Source: Neisseriaceae bacterium | GTDB taxonomy: Bacteria; Pseudomonadota; Gammaproteobacteria; Burkholderiales; Neisseriaceae | DNA: 5,145 bases | Direction of reading: 5' to 3' | NCBI GenBank assembly: GCA_017989485.1 | Contig: JAGNPU010000169.1 | Span: forward strand, 1 to 5,145 | Part shown: piece after piece, positions 1 through 5,145 of the stretch | How positions within the stretch are numbered: position 1 is the stretch's first letter | How the letters are laid out: the number at the start of each line of letters is the position of its first letter | Notes under the pieces: model-generated | What the model saw: the letters and a program-made list of their open reading frames with translations, nothing else | Told to the model about the DNA's origin: nothing | Database searches by the model: none | Program-made: the position numbers and the translations under genes

Positions 1-685
1 GGCTGGTGTCCTGAGGGTAGCCAAAGGCGGATAGATAATCTTTGCGCGCGCTTTCGCCGATGATGAGCACATAGTCTTGATAGCGCGGTGCGCTGGCGCT
101 GATCTGCCAATCAGACAGGCCGGTCGGGGCAAAGTCGTGGGCCGCAAAAGCTTGGTAAATCTTGGTGAAGGCTTGTACAAAGGCAAACGGGTAGGTTTTA
201 TCCAATATGGCCTGACGGCTACTGGTGACGCTGAACAATAAGGCCAGCACCAACGCGGCCAGCAGGGCCGTTCTGGATTTTAACCGATTGCCGTAGCGCT
301 GATAGCTGAGGCCAAAGCCGATGGCGCAGGCCAGCAAGGCACCGGCGTAGGCATATTCTTTGTTGCCCAGTACGGACAAATAGCCGGCGGCTTCGCCAGG
401 GTTGCTGTAAAACAGCGCCAGCACAATGTCTTCGGTGGGGAAACCATACATTAAGGCCGTCGGTAAATACAGTACGGCGCCGAGCAGTAAAGGGAAGGCC
501 AGACCCCAAAATAGGGGGCGTCGGGCGCTTAACAGCAATAGCCAACATAGGGTGGCCAGGCCGAGAATGCCGGCAAAGCCTAAAATGTCGGCGCTGCGTA
601 TGGTAAAAAAGACGCAGCCAAACAGGCAGATCAGGCTGAATAGGGCGTGGCCGGCGGTACGGAAAAGTCGGGTGTCAACATGCAT
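1..685 (-). CDS. Phosphoethanolamine transferase / sulfatase-family membrane enzyme, N-terminal part (C-terminus off window)
   Basis: The frame is open from an ATG at 685-683 to the left edge and gives 228 residues. Five hydrophobic stretches (about residues 12-28, 33-53, 58-80, 111-128, 139-154) predict a multi-helix inner-membrane anchor. Between helices 3 and 4 lies a YSNPGEA motif (93-99), resembling the conserved TNPxEA-type motif of EptA-family proteins. After a soluble linker comes YVLIIGESARKDYLSAFGY (205-223), the opening of the periplasmic alkaline-phosphatase-fold domain; Glu211 is the expected zinc ligand. The nucleophilic Thr and the other metal ligands would lie past the edge. 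Known family members, about 500-560 residues long, move phosphoethanolamine from phosphatidylethanolamine to lipid A, core sugars or other glycans. The acceptor cannot be told from this part. The Shine-Dalgarno is weak (AAGG about 13 nt upstream), so the start is less certain than the family. Confidence 0.85.
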   Translation of the reverse strand, partial: MHVDTRLFRTAGHALFSLICLFGCVFFTIRSADILGFAGILGLATLCWLLLLSARRPLFWGLAFPLLLGAVLYLPTALMYGFPTEDIVLALFYSNPGEAAGYLSVLGNKEYAYAGALLACAIGFGLSYQRYGNRLKSRTALLAALVLALLFSVTSSRQAILDKTYPFAFVQAFTKIYQAFAAHDFAPTGLSDWQISASAPRYQDYVLIIGESARKDYLSAFGYPQDTS

Positions 686-735
686 GGGGCACAAAAGCCT
701 TGTTTGAATAGGGCGGTCTCTATGAATGGGGGGAT

Positions 736-741
736 AGTATA
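736..741 (-). promoter_or_regulatory. Possible -10 element for the membrane-transferase gene
   Basis: On the minus strand the hexamer reads TATACT, close to the sigma70 TATAAT consensus, about 50 nt upstream of the ATG at 685. No good -35 hexamer sits 16-18 bp further upstream (TAGGTC is found at 17 bp), so this may be a weak or activator-dependent promoter, or chance. An alternative AT-rich -10 (TATAAA) lies near 908-913. Confidence 0.25.
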
Positions 742-759
742 AATCATCACCCTAATAAG

Positions 760-788
760 ACCTATCAATATATGTTGCTGAGATAGGT
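760..788. repeat. 7-bp perfect inverted repeat upstream of the membrane-transferase gene
   Basis: ACCTATC at 760-766 is matched exactly by its reverse complement GATAGGT at 782-788, with a 15-bp spacer. The first arm also belongs to GACCTATCAATAT (759-771), which recurs with one change on the opposite strand at 905-917. The arms sit about 75-105 bp upstream of the start codon, where an operator would be plausible. The regulator is unknown. Confidence 0.35.
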
Positions 789-1012
789 GGGGGCTAGGAA
801 AAGTGTGTTTTTGGTCTCGGTTGGCCACCCCTGTTGGCCCGTGCATCAATACCAGTGTGGCGACAGGCGCGGGGGCTGTTTGGGGGTTTTGGTAGGAATG
901 ATGCATATTTATAGGTCATAAAGGTTAATGGTTGCGTTTTCTAGAAGTTGTATTTATTTGGCATGATTCATGATCCATACCGTTAAGGCGCGATGATGGA
1001 TCAACCCACGGC

Positions 1013-1038
1013 AAAAAAAACCACGCCTAGGGCGTGGT
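1013..1038 (-). terminator. Rho-independent terminator of the puuB-like/cupin/aldehyde dehydrogenase operon
   Basis: On the minus strand, ACCACGCC, loop CTA and GGCGTGGT form a perfect 8-bp GC-rich stem (1038-1020). A run of T residues follows directly (the A tract at 1013-1020 on the plus strand). It begins 24 nt past the stop codon of the aldehyde dehydrogenase gene. The plus-strand reading has no T tract after the stem, so termination should work in one direction. It marks the aldehyde dehydrogenase as the last gene of its operon. Confidence 0.93.
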
Positions 1039-1061
1039 GAAGAACGAGAAGAAGAACGGGT

Positions 1062-2555
1062 TTAGTGTGCGATGCACACGGTTTTGAGTTCGGTGAAGCT
1101 TTCGACGGAGGCCCGCCCAAATTCGCGCCCAATGCCGGATTGCTTCACGCCGCCAAACGGCATGGCAGGGTCTAGCGGCACATGTGTATTCACCCAGACC
1201 GTGCCTGCCTGTATGCGGGGCAAGAGGTTCATGGTGAGGGCGAGGTTGTTGGTCCACAGGCTGGCGGCCAGGCCAAATTCAGAGGCATTGGCGGCAGCGA
1301 TGACCTCTTCAACGTCATCGAACGGAATGAGGGTGAGGACGGGGCCAAACACCTCGTGTTGGATGATGCTGCTGTCGGGCCGAGCATCGGTGATGAGGGT
1401 TGGCGGCACGTAATAGCCTTGATCGTGGCCGTTGAGCGGCACGCTGAACACGGTGGCGCCCTCGGCTTTGGCCGTGGCAATGTGGGCCAAAATGCTGTGC
1501 TGGTGTTTTTGGGAGGCCACGGGTTGAATTTGGGCGGCCTCATCTAGGCCAGGGCCAATGCTCAGGCCTTGCAACGCTTGGGTTAAGGCGGTTTTGATCG
1601 CCTCATAGCGGCCACGCTGCACGTAAATGCGCGATGCGGCGGCGCAAACCTGTCCTGAATTCAATAATCCGCCCATCATGATGCCGTTAATGGCTTGGTC
1701 GACGGCCACGTCGTCCATGATGATCATGGGGTTTTTCCCGCCCAGTTCTAAAGCAAACGAGGCCATGTGCGCTATGGCGGCGTGGCCGACTTTTTTGCCC
1801 ACGGCGGTCGAGCCGGTAAAGGTGACCTTGCTGATTAAGGGGTGCTCAACCAGGGCCTGGCCCATGCTGCCATCGGCGGCCATCAACACGTTGAACACGC
1901 CTGCCGGCACGCCGGCTTCGTGGGCCAGTTTGGCCAAATACAGGGCCGTCAAAGGGGTTTCACTGGCGGGTTTGAGCACCACCGAGCACCCTGCCGCCAG
2001 CGCCGGCAGGGTTTTCCACGCGGCGATCGAGAGGGGGAAATTCCACGGGGCAATGGCGGCCACCACGCCGATGGGTTCGCGGCGGGTATAGGCGGTGTAC
2101 TGGGTGTGCTCCGGTACGGCGATGGACACGTCCATGGTGTCACCGGTGAGCTTGGTAGCCCAGCCGGCCATGTAGCGGATGTATTCGGCGGTGGCGTTGA
2201 CTTCCACATCGCGAGACACGTGAATGGACTTGCCTTGGTTAAGGGTTTCTAACTGGGCGAGGACTTCGCCATGTTGGCGCAATAATTCGGACAGCTTGAA
2301 CAGGATTTTTTCGCGATCGGCGGGGCGCATGCCGGCCCAGCGCCGATCCATAAAGGCCGCATGGGCATTGGCCACCGCACGGTCGACGTCGGCGCGGGTG
2401 CAGCCATTGAGTTGGTGCAATACTTGGCCATCGGCAGGGTTGTACAGCGTGACGGCATCGGGGCCGGTATTGGTTTCGATGTGCCCGTTGATGAAGTGGC
2501 CTTGGGCGGTGGCCAAGAACTGGTCGACTTCGGGTAAGACGGCAATAAGGCTCAT
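1062..2555 (-). CDS. NAD(P)-dependent aldehyde dehydrogenase (PuuC / phenylacetaldehyde dehydrogenase-like)
   Basis: This 497-residue protein has normal length for the aldehyde dehydrogenase superfamily and should oxidise an aldehyde to a carboxylate in the cytoplasm. Visible motifs are PWNFP (170-174, Asn172 stabilising the oxyanion), LKPASETP (194-201, Lys195 contacting the cofactor), FTGSTAVG (246-253, Rossmann loop), general base Glu270 in ELGGK, catalytic Cys304 in GQVCAAASR, EVFGP (401-405) and PFGGVKQSGIGRE (466-478). All key residues are intact. Overall it resembles the FeaB/StyD phenylacetaldehyde and PuuC aminoaldehyde dehydrogenase groups; the substrate is not certain. The start at 2555 is chosen because GGAG lies 6 nt upstream. 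In-frame ATGs at 2567 and 2585 would add 4 or 10 residues, and the latter lack better support. It is the last gene of the operon, 57 bp after the cupin, and probably uses the aldehyde released by the upstream flavoprotein. Confidence 0.95.
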   Translation of the reverse strand: MSLIAVLPEVDQFLATAQGHFINGHIETNTGPDAVTLYNPADGQVLHQLNGCTRADVDRAVANAHAAFMDRRWAGMRPADREKILFKLSELLRQHGEVLAQLETLNQGKSIHVSRDVEVNATAEYIRYMAGWATKLTGDTMDVSIAVPEHTQYTAYTRREPIGVVAAIAPWNFPLSIAAWKTLPALAAGCSVVLKPASETPLTALYLAKLAHEAGVPAGVFNVLMAADGSMGQALVEHPLISKVTFTGSTAVGKKVGHAAIAHMASFALELGGKNPMIIMDDVAVDQAINGIMMGGLLNSGQVCAAASRIYVQRGRYEAIKTALTQALQGLSIGPGLDEAAQIQPVASQKHQHSILAHIATAKAEGATVFSVPLNGHDQGYYVPPTLITDARPDSSIIQHEVFGPVLTLIPFDDVEEVIAAANASEFGLAASLWTNNLALTMNLLPRIQAGTVWVNTHVPLDPAMPFGGVKQSGIGREFGRASVESFTELKTVCIAH

Positions 2556-2561
2556 ATGATG

Positions 2562-2565
2562 CTCC
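2562..2565 (-). promoter_or_regulatory. Ribosome binding site that decides the aldehyde dehydrogenase start
   Basis: GGAG lies 6 nt before the ATG at 2555-2553. The stretch GGAGCATCATATG differs by one base from the cupin's GGAGCATCACATG, which has the same spacing. This match supports the shorter start over the upstream ATGs. A G-rich run (2570-2576 on the minus strand) could instead serve the ATG at 2567-2565. Confidence 0.65.
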
Positions 2566-2612
2566 ATATCCCCCCCTCTGTGCATAGGCCGGTGGGGGTG
2601 TTTTTGGTGTGC

Positions 2613-2972
2613 TTAAACGGCAGACAGATAATGTTTGATGAAAAAGTCTGAGTGTATGGCCCACAGCACCTTGGTGCCTTTTTCGACGACCCAGCTTTCG
2701 CCTGGGCCAAAATCCCACTGTTCGCCGGTGTCTTCGTTGGTCAAGGTGATGTTGCCCACCACAAGGGTGGCTTGTTCGGTGAAGGGGTAGGTCATGCGAA
2801 ACACGCCTTTGCTGACGCCAAAGTAGCCGCCGCTAATGGGTAGGGCTGGATTGCCAACGGTGAACTGGCCATAGGCTTGGCAGTCGCCGGCCAAAATCTC
2901 AGAGCCTAGGTCAACGACCGTGCCCCAGCTGTCTAGGTCGTTTAGGGTTAACGCAGATTTGATTTTTTGCAT
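2613..2972 (-). CDS. Small DUF861-type (Cupin_3) cupin protein
   Basis: This is a 119-residue single-domain cytoplasmic protein. Its pattern is that of the Cupin_3/DUF861 group: GVFRMTYPFTEQATLVVGNITLTNEDTGE (56-84) followed by FGPGESWVVEKGTKVLWAIHSDFFIKHY (88-115), two beta-barrel cores joined by the glycine-rich turn. This group includes EutQ-like and ureidoglycine-aminohydrolase-like domains and often sits beside PuuB-type flavoproteins. The usual cupin His-x-His metal motif is absent; the only histidines are His107 and His114, near the C-terminus, so a classical metal site looks unlikely. The start at 2972 follows AAGGAG at 6 nt; an upstream GTG at 3041 would overlap the preceding gene and lacks such a site. 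It lies 19 bp after the flavoprotein gene, so the two are surely cotranscribed. Its biochemical role is unknown; binding or handling a reactive intermediate is a guess. Confidence 0.88.
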   Translation of the reverse strand: MQKIKSALTLNDLDSWGTVVDLGSEILAGDCQAYGQFTVGNPALPISGGYFGVSKGVFRMTYPFTEQATLVVGNITLTNEDTGEQWDFGPGESWVVEKGTKVLWAIHSDFFIKHYLSAV

Positions 2973-2978
2973 GTGATG

Positions 2979-2984
2979 CTCCTT
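2979..2984 (-). promoter_or_regulatory. Ribosome binding site of the cupin gene
   Basis: AAGGAG on the minus strand lies 6 nt before the ATG at 2972-2970, inside the 19-bp gap after the flavoprotein stop codon. It fixes the cupin start and rules out the in-frame GTG at 3041 as the main start. Confidence 0.8.
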
Positions 2985-2991
2985 CAAAAGG

Positions 2992-4290
2992 TTAGCGGCG
3001 ACCAGTCCAGTAGCCCGAGAGCTGGTGCCAACATTTGGCACCGGTCAGAATAAAGGGACGAAAACGTTCTTTGCCCACGATGGTTTTGTGTTGGACGCGG
3101 CTGATGAGGTCGTAGTGGTCTGAGCCCCCGTGTATGCCTTCGGCCAATATTTTGCAAATAATGTGGCTGGGGGTGACGCCGAAGCCGGAATAGCCTTGAA
3201 CGTAAAACACATTGTCGTGATCGGGCAGGCTGCCGATTTGTGGAAACAGGTTGGCGCTGCACGCCATGGGGCCGCCCCAAGCCAGGTCTATGCGCACGTC
3301 TTTTAAATACGGGAATATGGCCAACATCAATTTGCGGTTATAAGCCTTTAAATCATGCGGCGTGTGCTCGACCCAGCGGGTGGCATTGCCAAATAAGAGG
3401 CGGTTTTCTTTGGTGACGCGGTAGTAGTCGATGATGGGGCGAATGTCGCTGTAAGCGCCGCGTATGGGACTGATGCGCTCGATTAACTCGTCGGACAGCG
3501 GTTCGGTCACCAGCTGATAGGCAAACGTGTTAATGGTTTTTTTGTGCAGCTGGGGCTCCATGCGGTTTAAAAAACCATCGCAGGCCCACAGCATTTTTTT
3601 GGCGCGCACGCTGCCTTTGGCCGTGCGCACGGTAATGGTGTCGCCATACGTCACTTCTAAAGCGGGGCTAAATTCATAAATCTGGGCGCCGTAGGAAGCC
3701 AACGCCTCGGCTTCGCCCAAGAGTAAATTTAAGGAGTGCACATGGCCTGCCCCCATATGCACTAGGGCGCTTTGATAGGCGCTGGAACCCACAACGTGCT
3801 GAATGTCTGAGCCCGTGGCCAGATAAATCTGATTGTCTTGATCGACCGATTTAAATTCTTTTTCCCACTGCCGTAGGGTTTTGGTTTGGCGCTCATTAAA
3901 GCCCAAATAGGCATAACCATGGCAAAAATCGGCGCGGATGTTGTATTTCTTAATCCGTTCCTGAATGATTTTGGCGCCCTGATCGCTGAGCGCAAAAAGG
4001 GTTTTCAACCCTTCTTCCCCCACGTCGTGTTTAATGGCTTCGATGTCATGACCAATCCCAGCCATGATTTGGCCACCGTTGCGGCCTGTGCCGCCATAGC
4101 CTAGGTGTTTGGCCTCGAGCACGGCAATGCTGGTGACCCCTTTTTCGGCCAGCTCCAGGGCCGTATTGATGCCGGAAAAGCCACCGCCGATCACCACCAC
4201 GTCGACGTCTATGTCGGCTTCTAAGGATGGGTAACTGGTGTGGTATTTGCGGGTGGCGGTGTAATAAGTGGGTGTTTCCGATTCAATCAT
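2992..4290 (-). CDS. puuB: PuuB-like FAD-dependent amine oxidoreductase (gamma-glutamylputrescine oxidase family)
   Basis: This 432-residue DAO-fold flavoprotein matches the length of E. coli PuuB (about 426). It opens with a PuuB-like segment (TPTYYTATRKYHTSYPSL), then the FAD dinucleotide-binding motif VVVIGGGFSG (31-40) and ribose-binding Glu59 in VLEA. Next come GYGGTGRNGGQ (64-74), HVHSLNLLLGEAEA (183-196, cf. HIHPLNLAIGEADA in PuuB), IIDYYR (286-291), and a C-terminal flavin motif YVQGYSGFGVTPSH (363-376, cf. YMQGYSGHGVTCTH). PuuB oxidises gamma-glutamylputrescine with O2 to the aldehyde, ammonia and H2O2. The family also holds oxidases for other amines, so the symbol is a family assignment. 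The start at 4290 has AGAAGG 9 nt upstream; a TTG-started extension to 4362 gives an unlikely proline-rich tail. It is the first gene of the operon, followed by a cupin and an aldehyde dehydrogenase, as expected for amine-to-aldehyde-to-acid oxidation. Confidence 0.92.
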   Translation of the reverse strand: MIESETPTYYTATRKYHTSYPSLEADIDVDVVVIGGGFSGINTALELAEKGVTSIAVLEAKHLGYGGTGRNGGQIMAGIGHDIEAIKHDVGEEGLKTLFALSDQGAKIIQERIKKYNIRADFCHGYAYLGFNERQTKTLRQWEKEFKSVDQDNQIYLATGSDIQHVVGSSAYQSALVHMGAGHVHSLNLLLGEAEALASYGAQIYEFSPALEVTYGDTITVRTAKGSVRAKKMLWACDGFLNRMEPQLHKKTINTFAYQLVTEPLSDELIERISPIRGAYSDIRPIIDYYRVTKENRLLFGNATRWVEHTPHDLKAYNRKLMLAIFPYLKDVRIDLAWGGPMACSANLFPQIGSLPDHDNVFYVQGYSGFGVTPSHIICKILAEGIHGGSDHYDLISRVQHKTIVGKERFRPFILTGAKCWHQLSGYWTGRR

Positions 4291-4436
4291 GTCTCTCTGC
4301 CTTCTCGTGTCATTGGCTGTTGGTTTGCGCTCAGCGAGGAGGGCTGGTGGGCAAGGCGCCAAATTAAAGTCATTGTCGCGGCAAGTCTGGACAAAAAAAT
4401 AGAATAAATCAGCACTAAAGGCCGAGTTTGATGGAA

Positions 4437-4466
4437 ATTATTAAAAATAAAGCGATTGACAATCAA
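4437..4466 (-). promoter_or_regulatory. Candidate sigma70 promoter of the puuB-like operon
   Basis: On the minus strand, TTGATT (4466-4461, 4 of 6 to consensus) and AATAAT (4442-4437, 5 of 6) are separated by 18 bp. Transcription would start near 4430, giving a leader of about 140 nt before the ATG at 4290. The weak -35 would fit activation by an AraC-type protein. The -35 overlaps that of the opposing promoter by one base. Confidence 0.45.
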
Positions 4467-4484
4467 GTATTTATGCGCAATATT
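4456..4484 (+). promoter_or_regulatory. Candidate sigma70 promoter of the AraC-type regulator
   Basis: A perfect TTGACA (4456-4461), a 17-bp spacer and AATATT (4479-4484, 4 of 6 to TATAAT) point to transcription rightward from about 4491, with a leader of about 105 nt. The -10 lies inside the 10-bp palindrome GCAATATTGC (4477-4486), so a protein bound there would block this promoter. Confidence 0.55.
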
Positions 4485-4492
4485 GCTAATAT
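4477..4492. repeat. Overlapping palindromes over the regulator's -10
   Basis: GCAATATTGC (4477-4486) is a perfect 10-bp palindrome. It overlaps a second dyad, ATATT-GCT-AATAT (4480-4492). Both cover the -10 and expected start point of the rightward promoter, where an operator for repression would be expected. AT-rich DNA yields some such words by chance. Confidence 0.4.
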
Positions 4493-4548
4493 GTTTGTGA
4501 AAAGTAAACCGATAAAAATAAATCATCAAAACAAAGCAGAAGCGTCTG

Positions 4549-4571
4549 TGCCGTTCTGAATCAGAAAGGCA
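4549..4571. repeat. 23-bp near-perfect dyad in the leader of the AraC-type gene
   Basis: The outer arms TGCC (4549-4552) and GGCA (4568-4571) and inner arms TTCTGA (4554-4559) and TCAGAA (4561-4566) are symmetric around base 4560. The only mismatch is the 4553/4567 pair. In RNA the stem could extend outward by one pair and two G-U wobbles (4546-4548 with 4572-4574). No T run follows on either strand, so it is not a standard terminator. It ends 10 nt before the ribosome binding site at 4581-4586. It could be a dimer operator or an RNA hairpin affecting translation. Confidence 0.6.
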
Positions 4572-4595
4572 TGGCTCAAAGAGGAGTCAATCAAT

Positions 4596-5145
4596 ATGTT
4601 CAACCTACCGCAGGATAGGGGGATGGGGTCGCGGTCGATCCAGCCTTATTTTGTTTTGAGTACGGCATCGGCCTATGCGAAAAAAGTGCTGGTCGACTCG
4701 CCGATTTCCCATTTTTATAGTTTTGTGGCCGACAAATCAGGCGGTCAGGCATTTGCCGTGCCCGATGGCTGTGTGGACGTCTTGTTTTTATGTGATGAGG
4801 CCGGGCCTAAGGGGCGCGTGTGTGGCAGCACGGTCACGGCCAAGCTGGTGGAATTGCAAACCAATAAACGGTATTTTGGGGTGCGGTTTCGGCCGGGCTG
4901 CATTCCCGACTTTATTCCCATGGGGGCGCGTGACCTGGTGGGGGCGGAGGTGGCTTTGCAAGATCTAGACCCTCAGGGCAGCACGTTAATGAGCCAAATC
5001 ACTGAGGCGGCCTGCTTCAATGCTCAGGTGGGGTATTTCATGCAGCAGTATGGCGCGCGCCTGGCCAGGCCACACTCATCGCTGTGCGACCAAGTGAGCG
5101 AGCTGATTTTGGCGCATCATGGCGACATTCGCATCCATGAACTGG
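4596..5145 (+). CDS. AraC-family transcriptional regulator, N-terminal part (DNA-binding domain off window)
   Basis: The frame is open from an ATG at 4596 to the right edge (183 residues plus one base), with GAGGAG at 4581-4586, 9 nt upstream. The N-terminal domain shows the pattern of the DUF6597-like ligand or dimerisation domain of some AraC-type regulators: AVPDGCVDVLF (54-64), a beta-rich stretch with VCGSTV (75-80), then YFGVRFRPGCIPDFI (93-107) and a DLVGAEVAL segment (113-121). The end, LCDQVSELILAHHGDIRIHEL (163-183), looks like the helical entry to the AraC helix-turn-helix domain. The two helix-turn-helix motifs themselves lie past the edge. It is divergent from the puuB-like operon with 305 bp between starts and is the likely local activator or repressor. 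The inducer is unknown. The call rests on motif pattern, since the diagnostic DNA-binding half is not visible. Confidence 0.82.
   Translation, partial: MFNLPQDRGMGSRSIQPYFVLSTASAYAKKVLVDSPISHFYSFVADKSGGQAFAVPDGCVDVLFLCDEAGPKGRVCGSTVTAKLVELQTNKRYFGVRFRPGCIPDFIPMGARDLVGAEVALQDLDPQGSTLMSQITEAACFNAQVGYFMQQYGARLARPHSSLCDQVSELILAHHGDIRIHEL

Larger units (their letters stand above)
686..1012. other. Non-coding gap between the amine-oxidation operon terminator and the membrane-transferase gene
   Basis: I see no convincing gene in this stretch. Open frames crossing it are short, low in complexity and lack ribosome binding sites. It should contain the promoter of the minus-strand gene that begins at 685. 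It also carries inverted repeats: ACCTATC (760-766) with GATAGGT (782-788), a related 13-mer in inverted orientation at 905-917, and TGATCCAT (971-978) with ATGGATCA (996-1003). Confidence 0.6.
4291..4595. promoter_or_regulatory. Divergent, AT-rich regulatory region between puuB-like operon and AraC-type gene
   Basis: This 305-bp gap separates two divergently transcribed genes and is clearly richer in A and T (especially 4390-4540) than the flanking genes. It holds back-to-back promoter candidates at 4437-4484, palindromes at 4456-4466 and 4477-4486, and a large dyad at 4549-4571. The arrangement suits control of the amine-oxidation operon, and of the regulator itself, by the divergent AraC-type protein. 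No gene is seen in it. Confidence 0.75.

Noticed and set aside
631..906. 91-codon minus-strand open frame across the gap upstream of the membrane-transferase gene
   Set aside because: It overlaps the start of the real gene in another frame, has no ribosome binding site and its translation is low in complexity and unlike a known domain.
1062..2718. Several open frames over 80 codons on both strands within the aldehyde dehydrogenase region
   Set aside because: They are out-of-frame shadows of a complete, motif-rich dehydrogenase and show biased, repetitive composition.
4291..4362. In-frame extension of the puuB-like gene to a TTG at 4362
   Set aside because: The extra residues are proline- and arginine-rich and unlike PuuB N-termini. 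The ATG at 4290 has a suitable ribosome binding site and gives a PuuB-like start.
4403..4525. 9-mer AATAAATCA repeated at 4403-4411 and 4517-4525, considered as AraC half-sites
   Set aside because: The word is AT-only apart from one base, lies in AT-rich DNA and the copies are 114 bp apart, so chance is a sufficient explanation.
4551..4560. Resemblance of CCGTTCTGAA to the Neisseria DNA uptake word GCCGTCTGAA
   Set aside because: It needs an inserted base, and I saw no other copies in the window, whereas uptake words are frequent in genomes that use them.
4675..4968. 97-codon plus-strand open frame inside the regulator gene
   Set aside because: It is a shifted frame of the AraC-type gene, rich in Trp, Arg and Cys. 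The frame beginning at 4596 has the ribosome binding site and family motifs.
1..5145. CRISPR arrays, insertion sequences, tRNA genes and prophage genes
   Set aside because: No regularly spaced repeats, transposase motifs, terminal repeats or cloverleaf-like sequences were seen on either strand.

Overview
The window looks like chromosomal DNA from a Gram-negative proteobacterium. The reasons are the gene content (an inner-membrane phosphoethanolamine-transferase-type enzyme, a PuuB-type amine oxidase, an AraC-type regulator), Shine-Dalgarno-led starts, sigma70-like promoter words and moderate GC content. I cannot place it to genus; a gamma- or betaproteobacterium fits. I see no mobile element, CRISPR array, tRNA or rRNA.

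Layout, left to right. (1) Positions 1-685, minus strand: the N-terminal part (228 residues) of a membrane-anchored phosphoethanolamine-transferase/sulfatase-superfamily protein, cut by the window edge. (2) 686-1061: a non-coding gap holding the terminator of the next operon (1013-1038), a weak promoter candidate for gene 1 and several inverted repeats. (3) 1062-4290, minus strand: a compact three-gene operon transcribed in the order puuB-like FAD amine oxidase (4290-2992), small DUF861-type cupin (2972-2613), NAD(P)-dependent aldehyde dehydrogenase (2555-1062), closed by a strong intrinsic terminator. (4) 4291-4595: an AT-rich divergent promoter region. (5) 4596-5145, plus strand: the N-terminal 183 residues of an AraC-family regulator, cut by the right edge.

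The operon reads as a catabolic module. The flavoprotein oxidises an amine, probably glutamylated or another polyamine-like compound, to an aldehyde, and the dehydrogenase oxidises that to a carboxylate. The cupin is an accessory of unknown role. The divergent AraC-type gene is the obvious candidate regulator. The glutamyl ligase (PuuA), amidohydrolase (PuuD) and permease (PuuP) of the classical putrescine pathway are not in the window, and the terminator closes the operon, so the true substrate is open. The most interesting non-coding signals are two short palindromes over the divergent promoters and a long dyad in the leader of the regulator gene.
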